A stretch of 64,000 nt of DNA from Agrobacterium cavarae. GTDB taxonomy: Bacteria > Pseudomonadota > Alphaproteobacteria > Rhizobiales > Rhizobiaceae. The translations under genes were made by a program, and so were the position numbers. The notes below the pieces were generated by a model that was given only the letters and a program-made list of their open reading frames with translations, was not told where the DNA came from and made no database searches. Every line of letters starts with the position of its first letter. The first letter of the stretch is position 1. The stretch covers positions 62,001 through 126,000 of the forward strand of contig NZ_SISF01000024.1 of assembly GCF_004310285.1 (NCBI RefSeq), read 5' to 3'. Positions 57,135 through 64,000 of the stretch are shown here, piece after piece.

Positions 57135-60100
57135 ATGGGCGATCATCTTACGGAGCAAAACCACTCTGGCGTGCTCTTGAAATCTCCCGGCTTTGTGCAC
57201 CTCCGCGTTCATTCCGCCTATTCGCTCCTTGAGGGGGCGCTTCCCCTTAAAAAGATCATGGCGAAGGCTGTCGGCGATTCACAGCCTGCCATTGCCATCA
57301 CTGACACCAACAATCTTTTCGTTGCGCTGGAATTCTCGGAGAAGGCGCGAGAAGAGGGGCTGCAGCCGATCATAGGGTGCCAGCTTTCCATCGACATGCA
57401 AGATGCCGTCGAGGACAGGAGAGGCGGCAACAATCTCTCCAAGCTTCCTTCCATCGTGCTGCTTGCCGCAGATGCGGAAGGCTATGAGCGCCTAGTGGAT
57501 CTGATCAGCCGTGCCTATCTCGATGGCGAGGGCAGTGGTCACGCCGTCAACATTGCCAAGTCCTGGCTGGAAGAGGCCAGCAATGCTGGATTGATCGCAT
57601 TGACCGGCGCGTCTGGCGGCCCTGTCGATATCGCACTGAAAGAAGGACATGCGGCTCAGGCGAAGAGCCGGCTTCTTGCGCTGAAGGACATATTCGGGGA
57701 TCGGCTCTATATCGAGTTGCAGCGCCAGGGCAATTTTGACCGTGCCCATGAACGTCGCATGATTGCGCTCGCTTACGAGCACGACATTCCACTCGTCGCA
57801 ACCAATGAGGCCTTCTTTCCATCCAGGTCAGATTATGAGGCGCACGACGCTCTGATGGCGGTGGCGCACAACGCCATGGTTTCGGATGACAGCCGCTTCC
57901 GTCTGACGCCTGACCATTATCTGAAAAGCCGTGACGAGATGGTGGCGCTCTTCAAGGACATTCCCGAGGCAATCGAAAATACCGTGGAGATCGCCCAGCG
58001 CTGCTCCTACGTCTTGAAAAAGCGTGGCCCCATTCTGCCGCGCTTTACCGGTGCGAGTGACGACCCGGAAGAGGCCGAACGCGCCGAGTCGCTGGAGTTG
58101 CGACGCCAGGCTGTCGAGGGGCTGGATATGCGCCTTGCCGCTCTCGGTATGGCCCCGGGCTATACGGAGCAGGAGTATCGGGATCGTCTGGATTTCGAAC
58201 TCAGCGTCATCGAGCGCATGAAGTTTCCCGGCTACTTTCTTATCGTTGCCGACTTCATCAAATGGGCAAAGCAGCATGATATTCCGGTCGGCCCTGGTCG
58301 TGGTTCGGGTGCGGGATCGCTGGTCGCCTATGCGCTGACGATTACCGATGTCGATCCGCTACGCTTTTCGCTGCTTTTCGAACGCTTCCTCAACCCGGAA
58401 CGCGTGTCGATGCCCGACTTCGATATCGACTTCTGCCAGGATCGCCGCGAAGAGGTGATCCGTTATGTCCAGCGCAAGTATGGCCGCGAACAGGTGGCTC
58501 AGATCATCACCTTCGGTTCGCTCCAGGCACGCGCTGCCTTGCGTGACGTTGGTCGCGTGCTCGAAATGCCTTACGGCCAGGTGGACCGCATCTGTAAGCT
58601 GGTGCCGAACAATCCGGCCAACCCCACCCCCCTTTCCAAGGCCATCGAAGAAGAGCCACGTCTTCAGGAAGAGGCGGACAAGGAACCGGTCGTCGCGCGG
58701 CTCCTGGATATTGCCCAGAAGATCGAAGGTCTTTATCGCCACGCCTCCACACACGCCGCCGGTATCGTCATCGGCGACCGCCCGCTGTCGAAGCTCGTGC
58801 CGATGTATCGCGATCCGCGCTCCGATATGCCGGTCACTCAATTCAACATGAAATGGGTTGAAAGCGCCGGTCTGGTCAAGTTCGACTTCCTCGGCCTTAA
58901 AACCTTGACGGTGCTGAAGGTCGCGGTCGATTTCGTTGCCAAGCGCGGAATCCATGTCGATCTTGCCGCCATTCCGCTGGATGATCAAAAGACATATGAG
59001 ATGCTATCGCGTGGCGAGACCATCGGCGTCTTCCAGGTGGAAAGTGCTGGCATGCGCAAGGCGCTGATCGGCATGCGTCCAGACTGCATCGAGGACATTA
59101 TCGCGCTCGTGGCTCTCTATCGTCCGGGTCCTATGGAGAACATTCCGGTCTACAACGCCCGCAAACATGGCGAAGAAGAAATCGAGTCGATTCATCCGAT
59201 GATCGACCACCTCCTGAAGGAGACGCAGGGCGTTATCGTCTACCAGGAACAGGTAATGCAGATCGCCCAGGTTCTGTCCGGCTACTCGCTCGGCGAAGCC
59301 GATCTTCTGCGCCGCGCCATGGGCAAGAAGATCAAGGAGGAAATGGACAAGCAGCGCGAGCGCTTCGTTGAAGGCGCGATCCGCAACAATGTGTCCAAGG
59401 CCCAGTCCGACACGATCTTCGATCTTCTGGCCAAGTTCGCCAATTACGGCTTCAACAAGTCTCACGCCGCAGCCTACGCCATCGTCTCCTACCAGACCGC
59501 CTATATGAAGGCGCATTACCCGGTGGAATTCCTCGCTGCGTCGATGACGCTCGATATGGCGAACACCGAAAAGGTGAACGACTTCCGCCAGGATGCGGCG
59601 CGGATGGGGATCGAGATTGTCGCCCCTTCGGTACAGACATCCTTCCGCCGTTTCGAAACCGGTGAGAACCGTATCTATTATTCGCTGGCTGCCTTGAAGG
59701 GCGTCGGTGAAGGTGCGGTCGATCATATCGTTGAGGTGCGCGGCGACAAACCTTTCGCCAGCCTCGAGGATTTCTGCCAGCGGATTGATCCGAAGCAGGT
59801 CAACCGCCGCGTTCTGGAAAGCCTGATCAATGCCGGTGCCTTCGATAGCTTCGGCAGGGACCGATCCGAACTGATCGGCGGGCTCGATCGTATTATCGGA
59901 TATTCCCAGCGTGCGCAGGAAAGCCGAGTCACCGGCCAGCACGACATGTTCGGCTCAGGGGCCGCGACTGGGCCGGAAAAGCTGGTGCTGCCAGCCTATC
60001 AGCCTTGGCTCGCCTCGGAAAAGCTACTGCGTGAGTATCAAGTGCTTGGCTTCTATCTCACGGCTCATCCGCTCGACACCTATCGCGCCGTGCTCGACAA

Positions 60101-60632
60101 GCTTCGCGTGCAAAGCTTTGCCGATTTCTCCGCGGCGGTGAAGCAGGGGGCAACTGTCGGACGCCTGGCCGGCACCGTGACCGGCAAGCAGGAGCGCAAG
60201 ACCCGCACCGGTAACAAGATGGGTATCGTTACCTTTTCGGATGCGTCGGGTCAGTATGAGGCCGTTCTGTTTTCAGAAGGACTAGGGCAATATCGCGACC
60301 TGCTCGAAGTCGGCAAGTCGCTGGTCATTACGGTCCAGGCGGAAGAGCGGCCTGAGGGGATCGGTCTGCGCATCCAGACAGCCCAGTCGCTTGAGGAGAA
60401 ATCCGTTCAGATGCAGAAGGCGCTCCGCGTCTATGTCCGCGATTCCGGTCCTCTGAAAACTGTTGCGCGACACCTGAATGCCAAGGGTGATGGGTCAGTT
60501 TACTTCGTCGTTATCAAAGATGATGGGCAGCGCGAGATCGAAGTTGAACTGACGGAGAAATACCGCATCTCACCGGAGATCGCAGCCGCGCTTCGCTCGG
60601 CTCCCGGTGTGGTGGATGTCGAGCTTGTATGA
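57135..60632 (+). CDS. dnaE: DNA polymerase III alpha subunit (DnaE1)
   Basis: Main replicative polymerase. 1165 residues from ATG at 57135 (the frame is open to 57015, but those codons are leader sequence). PHP domain FVHLRVHSAYSLLEGALPL at the start; catalytic palm with VGPGRGSGAGSLVAYAL and MPDFDIDFCQDRREEVI (two catalytic Asp) around 405-475; thumb and fingers QVMQIAQVLSGYSLGEADLLRRAMGKK and GFNKSHAAAYAIVSYQTAYMK; helix-hairpin-helix ~840-910; beta-clamp-binding and OB-fold region (VGRLAGTVTGKQERKTRTGNKMG) near 1010. Length fits DnaE1, not the shorter mutagenic DnaE2. Confidence 0.97.
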   Translation: MGDHLTEQNHSGVLLKSPGFVHLRVHSAYSLLEGALPLKKIMAKAVGDSQPAIAITDTNNLFVALEFSEKAREEGLQPIIGCQLSIDMQDAVEDRRGGNNLSKLPSIVLLAADAEGYERLVDLISRAYLDGEGSGHAVNIAKSWLEEASNAGLIALTGASGGPVDIALKEGHAAQAKSRLLALKDIFGDRLYIELQRQGNFDRAHERRMIALAYEHDIPLVATNEAFFPSRSDYEAHDALMAVAHNAMVSDDSRFRLTPDHYLKSRDEMVALFKDIPEAIENTVEIAQRCSYVLKKRGPILPRFTGASDDPEEAERAESLELRRQAVEGLDMRLAALGMAPGYTEQEYRDRLDFELSVIERMKFPGYFLIVADFIKWAKQHDIPVGPGRGSGAGSLVAYALTITDVDPLRFSLLFERFLNPERVSMPDFDIDFCQDRREEVIRYVQRKYGREQVAQIITFGSLQARAALRDVGRVLEMPYGQVDRICKLVPNNPANPTPLSKAIEEEPRLQEEADKEPVVARLLDIAQKIEGLYRHASTHAAGIVIGDRPLSKLVPMYRDPRSDMPVTQFNMKWVESAGLVKFDFLGLKTLTVLKVAVDFVAKRGIHVDLAAIPLDDQKTYEMLSRGETIGVFQVESAGMRKALIGMRPDCIEDIIALVALYRPGPMENIPVYNARKHGEEEIESIHPMIDHLLKETQGVIVYQEQVMQIAQVLSGYSLGEADLLRRAMGKKIKEEMDKQRERFVEGAIRNNVSKAQSDTIFDLLAKFANYGFNKSHAAAYAIVSYQTAYMKAHYPVEFLAASMTLDMANTEKVNDFRQDAARMGIEIVAPSVQTSFRRFETGENRIYYSLAALKGVGEGAVDHIVEVRGDKPFASLEDFCQRIDPKQVNRRVLESLINAGAFDSFGRDRSELIGGLDRIIGYSQRAQESRVTGQHDMFGSGAATGPEKLVLPAYQPWLASEKLLREYQVLGFYLTAHPLDTYRAVLDKLRVQSFADFSAAVKQGATVGRLAGTVTGKQERKTRTGNKMGIVTFSDASGQYEAVLFSEGLGQYRDLLEVGKSLVITVQAEERPEGIGLRIQTAQSLEEKSVQMQKALRVYVRDSGPLKTVARHLNAKGDGSVYFVVIKDDGQREIEVELTEKYRISPEIAAALRSAPGVVDVELV

Positions 60633-60639
60633 TTGATGG

Positions 60640-60662
60640 GCGGGTGAACGTGATTCACCCGC
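60640..60662. repeat. Hairpin just after dnaE
   Basis: GCGGGTGAA / TTCACCCGC, 9-bp perfect stem, 5-base loop, 8 bases past the dnaE stop. No T-tract follows, so an intrinsic terminator is unlikely; it may protect the mRNA 3' end. Confidence 0.45.
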
Positions 60663-60773
60663 ACCACGATTATCGTTGCGTAAGCCTTTGCAGCGGTTCC
60701 GCGAGAACGACGTACGATAAAGCTAAAGCGAAGAGCTCAAGCGTAAGGCACGTATCTGAAAAATCGCGAAACT

Positions 60774-61064
60774 TTAGAACAGGCTGTTCGCCGGGTAGGC
60801 GTAAGCACCGTTATCGATGAAGCCGTGACGCGAGAGGCAGGCGCGCAGCGCCGCATTATGATAATAGGAATTGGTGAATGTCGTGCCACGCGGCGGCACG
60901 CTCGCCTCGACGTTGCACCGCGCAAGCGCGTGATCGAACACGTTCAAAATGACGGGGTCGCTATCGACGGCCGGGCCACCATAGACACTGTAATTTTTCG
61001 GTGCTTCAGCAGCAGACACACAGGCAAGCGCAACGACAGCGGCGCCAAGATATTTCACGTTCAT
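60774..61064 (-). CDS. Small exported protein of unknown function
   Basis: 96 residues from ATG at 61064 (GGGGAG upstream). Signal peptide MNVKYLGAAVVALACVSAAEA; the mature part has two Cys (ALARCNVEAS and LRACLSRHGF) and the segment TFTNSYYHNAALRACLSRHGF near the end. Rhizobia have many short exported proteins of this kind; the family is not recognised. Located between dnaE (convergent) and the L,D-transpeptidase on the same strand. Confidence 0.7.
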   Translation of the reverse strand: MNVKYLGAAVVALACVSAAEAPKNYSVYGGPAVDSDPVILNVFDHALARCNVEASVPPRGTTFTNSYYHNAALRACLSRHGFIDNGAYAYPANSLF

Positions 61065-61142
61065 AGGCAGGCTCCCCAAACAAGCTTGATGAGCCTTTAA
61101 ACGTTACCGCAGCGCAGTGGTTCCTTGCGCGGCCGCGTCGGT

Positions 61143-61191
61143 ATCATCGGCCCGAACTCGGTGCCGATCTTCGAGAGGCGCGATGCTCAGA
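61143..61191 (+). repeat. RIME-like repeat, copy E (left part only)
   Basis: ATCATCGGCCCGAACTCGGTGCCGATCTTCGAGAGGCGCGATGC matches the left palindrome region of copy A with changes; the right palindrome is missing. Confidence 0.5.
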
Positions 61192-61219
61192 TACCAGCAC
61201 TGCTTTCGATATCGAAGGC

Positions 61220-62440
61220 TCAGTCGCGCGTGATGGTGACGAAGTCAGTGCCTTGACCGGTTTCCAAGCCGTGGCTGAGATCGGAAACGGTGATCGAGCT
61301 TCCGACAGCAAGCTGCTCCTCAAGTCGTTCACGGACGTCTGCCGGAATGTCGATACGATCAAGCACTGTGCGCAACTGATCATAGCCGCCTGGGGCATCC
61401 GCGACGTCGATCCCGAGACGCTTTCGTGCGGCAATTGGAATGTGGTTTTCCAGTGTCAGTCCGTTCCACTCTGCCCTGTCGCCTTCGATGTCGATGACTT
61501 CGAAGAAATGCGTACCGAGCGCCACCTGCGGGTCTTTGATATGGATCGGCGCTTCGAAGAGCGGTTTGAAATTCTGCCGCACCATGAGTTGCCCATTGGG
61601 CGGTGCATCGGCGCCTGTGGATGCATAAAGCGCGTCGAGGAACTCGTCGGTGACGAGGGGGCCGGTGGTCTTGATACCCTTCCAGCGCTTGTAGCCGTTG
61701 ACGGCATTGATCGTCATCTGACCCGAATAGCCATCGGCCACACCCGCGTCAAAGCCGATGCTGGTCAACAGACGCTGAACATCCATGATCTTCTCCCGTT
61801 CGCCACGCCGGGTAATCAGGATCCGCAATGGCGCACCCGTCACCTTGGATGTGGCCTTGGCAGGAACGGAACTGGTTTTCTCATTGACTGCGACTTCCAC
61901 CAGTTTCAGCGACGCATCGAAGGTGGCAGGCCGCATCTCGATGTCGGAAAGCAGGCGGCCTTCGTCAGCTGCCTTGGGTTGAAGAAGGGTGGGGTGGTCG
62001 ATGCGCTGCAGAGAGACATCTGCGCTGGAGATGATGACGTGAACGCCGCGGCTCGTCATGCCGTAAAGCGACTTTGCGAATTTTGCGGGCAGGCGAATGC
62101 AGCCATGCGATGCCGGATAATTCGGGACATTTCCCTCATGCAGGGCGATGCCAGACCAAGTCAGCCGCTGCATGAACGGCATGGGGGCCGCAGAATAGAT
62201 ATTCGACTCGTGATATTTGCGCTTATCCAGAATCGAGAAGATGCCGCTCGGCGTCTCGTGGCCGGACTTGCCTGTGGATACGCGCGATGTAGCGACGACC
62301 TCTCCGTCTTCATAAAGGGACAGCGACTGGTCGTTCTTCGAGACGACGACCTGCAGACTGCGCGCATCACCGGCGATTGCCGCTTGCACGAGAACGGAGG
62401 TGGAAAGGAGACAGGCTCCCACAAAGCTACGCAACATCAT
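61220..62440 (-). CDS. L,D-transpeptidase (YkuD) with a peptidoglycan-binding domain
   Basis: Periplasmic cell-wall enzyme making 3-3 crosslinks or anchoring proteins to peptidoglycan. 406 residues from ATG at 62440 (GGAG 5 bases upstream). Signal peptide MMLRSFVGACLLSTSVLVQAAIAG; YkuD domain (~25-155) with the catalytic triad region GIALHEGNVPNYPASHGCIRLP; a middle spacer; then a PG_binding_1-like repeat (IMDVQRLLTSIGFDAGVADGYSGQMTINAV). The last ~90 residues are a less conserved C-terminal part. Agrobacterium and relatives rely on many L,D-transpeptidases for polar growth. Confidence 0.9.
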   Translation of the reverse strand: MMLRSFVGACLLSTSVLVQAAIAGDARSLQVVVSKNDQSLSLYEDGEVVATSRVSTGKSGHETPSGIFSILDKRKYHESNIYSAAPMPFMQRLTWSGIALHEGNVPNYPASHGCIRLPAKFAKSLYGMTSRGVHVIISSADVSLQRIDHPTLLQPKAADEGRLLSDIEMRPATFDASLKLVEVAVNEKTSSVPAKATSKVTGAPLRILITRRGEREKIMDVQRLLTSIGFDAGVADGYSGQMTINAVNGYKRWKGIKTTGPLVTDEFLDALYASTGADAPPNGQLMVRQNFKPLFEAPIHIKDPQVALGTHFFEVIDIEGDRAEWNGLTLENHIPIAARKRLGIDVADAPGGYDQLRTVLDRIDIPADVRERLEEQLAVGSSITVSDLSHGLETGQGTDFVTITRD

Positions 62441-62591
62441 GTTTGCTCCAACGCGATACACAACATGCCGCCAAGGAGGCAGCGGCAAGGGAGACTTACG
62501 GCGCGCTTGAAACCGCGCCAGTCAGAAGGCCAAGCATAGGCTTGGCTATTTAAGGAAGCTTTTAAATGCGGTCACGAAGCCGTGTGATCAC

Positions 62592-63866
62592 TCATTTTTT
62601 CGCGCCGAATGTGTAGCCGGTTTCCACCGTGCCCTTGCCGAACTTTTCTCTCAGCTTGTCCATCGCCGCTTCCGCTGCGGCCCTTCTGCCAGCCGTTTTG
62701 TCCACAAGATCGGGAGGATCCGCTTGGGCCGGATCGCACAGATCGGTCACGCCAATGCCGATCAGGCGAAATTTCGTCCCGTCCGTTTCTCTTTCCAGAA
62801 GCGAAAGGCCTGTCCGAAAAATTCGGTCTGCCAGCTGGGTCGGATCTTCCAGCCTCTTATTACGCGTGCGGGACTTGAAGTCCGCGGTCTTCATCTTCAG
62901 CACCACAGTCTGCCCGGCTGTGGCGTTCTTCTTCAGCCTCCACGCGACCTTCTCGGACAGGGAGCGCAAGACCGGCACAAGATCTTCATAACGTGAGATG
63001 TCGTTGAAGAAGGTGGTCTCGGCGGAAACGCTTTTTGCCGGATCGTTGGTGTGAACCTCACGGTCATCGATTCCGCGCGAAAGCCGATAGAGACGCTGCC
63101 CCATCGTTCCGTAACGGCGCATCAGGTCCGTTTCCTCCATCTCCTGCAACTGGGAGATCATGCGGATGCCGTCGGCCTCAAGCGTAGCCGCAAAGGCCTT
63201 GCCGACGCCCCAGATGGTGGTGACAGGACGCGTCGCAAGAAAACGGGTGGCCTCCTTTTCACCGATCACAGAGAAGCCGCGCGGCTTTTGCAGGTCGGAC
63301 GCGACCTTTGCCAGAAACTTGCAATAGGAGAGGCCGACGGAAACCGTGATGCCGATTTCCTTCTCCACCCGGCGTGCAAACTGCGCCAGCACACGTGCCG
63401 GCGGATCGTGGTGTAGTCGCTCGGTACCGGACAGATCAAGAAAGGCTTCATCGATCGAAATCGGCTGCACCAGCGGCGTCAGATCCTGCATCATCGTTCG
63501 AACCTGGCGCCCGACCTGGCTGTACTTCTCCATATTCGGCTTGATGACCACCGCGTCCGGGCAGGCTTCGAGCGCCTTGAACATCGGCATGGCGGAGCGA
63601 ACGCCATGGATGCGGGCGATGTAGCAGGCCGTGGACACGACGCCGCGCTTGCCGCCACCAATAATCAACGGCTTGTCGATCAGGTCCGGATTGTCGCGTT
63701 TTTCCACCGAGGCATAGAAGGCATCGCAGTCGATATGGGCGATGCTGAGATCGTAGAGTTCATCATGGTAGAGGAGGCGAGGGCTGCCGCACTGACGGCA
63801 TCGTTTTGTTCCCTCCGGCTGGCCAGCCAGACAGTCACGACAGAAACCGGGATGGTCGTTCGACAT
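62592..63866 (-). CDS. dinB: DNA polymerase IV with an N-terminal zinc ribbon
   Basis: Y-family translesion polymerase. 424 residues from ATG at 63866 (ATG 63875 and TTG 63881 are in-frame alternatives). The N-terminal ~40 residues hold two Cys-x-x-Cys pairs (FCRDCLAG and RCRQCGSP), a likely zinc ribbon not found in E. coli DinB. Catalytic motifs [38 protein letters not shown], and [17 protein letters not shown] carry the catalytic acidic residues; little-finger domain ~270-370. The end [11 protein letters not shown] lacks an obvious beta-clamp motif. A near-consensus LexA box lies just upstream. Confidence 0.93.
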   Translation of the reverse strand: MSNDHPGFCRDCLAGQPEGTKRCRQCGSPRLLYHDELYDLSIAHIDCDAFYASVEKRDNPDLIDKPLIIGGGKRGVVSTACYIARIHGVRSAMPMFKALEACPDAVVIKPNMEKYSQVGRQVRTMMQDLTPLVQPISIDEAFLDLSGTERLHHDPPARVLAQFARRVEKEIGITVSVGLSYCKFLAKVASDLQKPRGFSVIGEKEATRFLATRPVTTIWGVGKAFAATLEADGIRMISQLQEMEETDLMRRYGTMGQRLYRLSRGIDDREVHTNDPAKSVSAETTFFNDISRYEDLVPVLRSLSEKVAWRLKKNATAGQTVVLKMKTADFKSRTRNKRLEDPTQLADRIFRTGLSLLERETDGTKFRLIGIGVTDLCDPAQADPPDLVDKTAGRRAAAEAAMDKLREKFGKGTVETGYTFGAKK

Positions 63867-63873
63867 TACAGCC

Positions 63874-64000
63874 ATGGCCAAGAAACAAAAAGAGAACGAC
63901 CGTGACCATAGTGGTAAATCAGAAGTCGCTCAAGAGCACGACTTGATGCTATACATCTCAGTAGACCCCGGAATCGAGACCGGGGCCGGAATATTTATGC
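63874..64000 (+). CDS. Start of an unrecognised gene, cut by the window end
   Basis: The frame is open from ATG at 63874, or more plausibly ATG at 63946, to the end of the window. The last visible residues, [17 protein letters not shown], resemble the first strand and acidic residue of an RNase H/RuvC-type fold (I-x-x-D-P-G), but 18 residues cannot establish a family. Divergent from dinB. Confidence 0.35.
   Translation, partial: MAKKQKENDRDHSGKSEVAQEHDLMLYISVDPGIETGAGIFM
63883..63897 (-). promoter_or_regulatory. Near-consensus LexA box upstream of dinB
   Basis: On the minus strand GTTC-TCTTTTT-GTTT, seven of eight half-site bases, 17 bases before the ATG at 63866. DinB is SOS-induced in many bacteria; the mismatch lowers confidence. 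Confidence 0.35.

Overview
This window is a stretch of an alphaproteobacterial chromosome, almost certainly from the Rhizobiaceae (Agrobacterium/Rhizobium group). That placement is an inference from gene order (ctaA; argC-speB; rplM-rpsI; clpP-clpX-lon-hupB; nuoA-N with birA, rnj and mce behind it; proS-lolC-lolD; dnaE; dinB), from the protein sequences, from RIME-like intergenic repeats and from alphaproteobacterial LexA-type boxes. Most of the window is core genome. The accessory-looking part is the AT-richer first 2.4 kb.

Layout. 1-2.2 kb: the tail of an unrecognised protein, then a compact three-gene operon of unknown function (soluble protein, small protein, two-TM protein; each pair overlaps by ATGA). 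A tRNA-Pro and two very small membrane proteins follow. 3.1-6.4 kb: a polysaccharide locus with a sugar-phosphate transferase, a short Wza-type lipoprotein and a degenerate BY-kinase-like ATPase. 6.4-13 kb: DUF2842, heme A synthase, argC with a coupled small-molecule kinase, agmatinase, and an acyltransferase-3/SGNH protein. 13-24 kb: rplM-rpsI, a DMT permease, an F420-type oxidoreductase divergent from a LysR regulator, a CoA-binding protein, O-acetylhomoserine sulfhydrylase, cupin, GST, a WYL regulator, a P450 and a diguanylate cyclase. 24.6-30.2 kb: the proteolysis block clpP, clpX, lon and then hupB, with RpoH-like promoters proposed for clpP and lon. 30.4-31.5 kb: an FMN riboswitch in front of a ribN-type riboflavin importer. 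32.2-33.2 kb: tRNA-Val and two identical tRNA-Asp genes.

33.6-49.1 kb: the complete 14-gene complex I operon nuoA-N, with two extra genes embedded in it: a GFA-family zinc protein between nuoC and nuoD, and a small predicted exported protein between nuoD and nuoE. birA, ribonuclease J, methylmalonyl-CoA epimerase and a DUF1467 membrane protein follow. 53.3-60.6 kb: proS, lolC, lolD, then dnaE. A 28-codon membrane-peptide gene sits between lolD and dnaE, with a promoter overlapped by a perfect GAAC-N7-GAAC LexA box; it is the most interesting new candidate here (a possible SOS-induced micropeptide). 60.7-64 kb: a small exported protein, an L,D-transpeptidase, DNA polymerase IV with an N-terminal zinc ribbon, and the start of a divergent reading frame that runs off the window.

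Dispersed RIME-like repeats occur in five intergenic places. No CRISPR array, insertion sequence, prophage or rRNA operon was seen.
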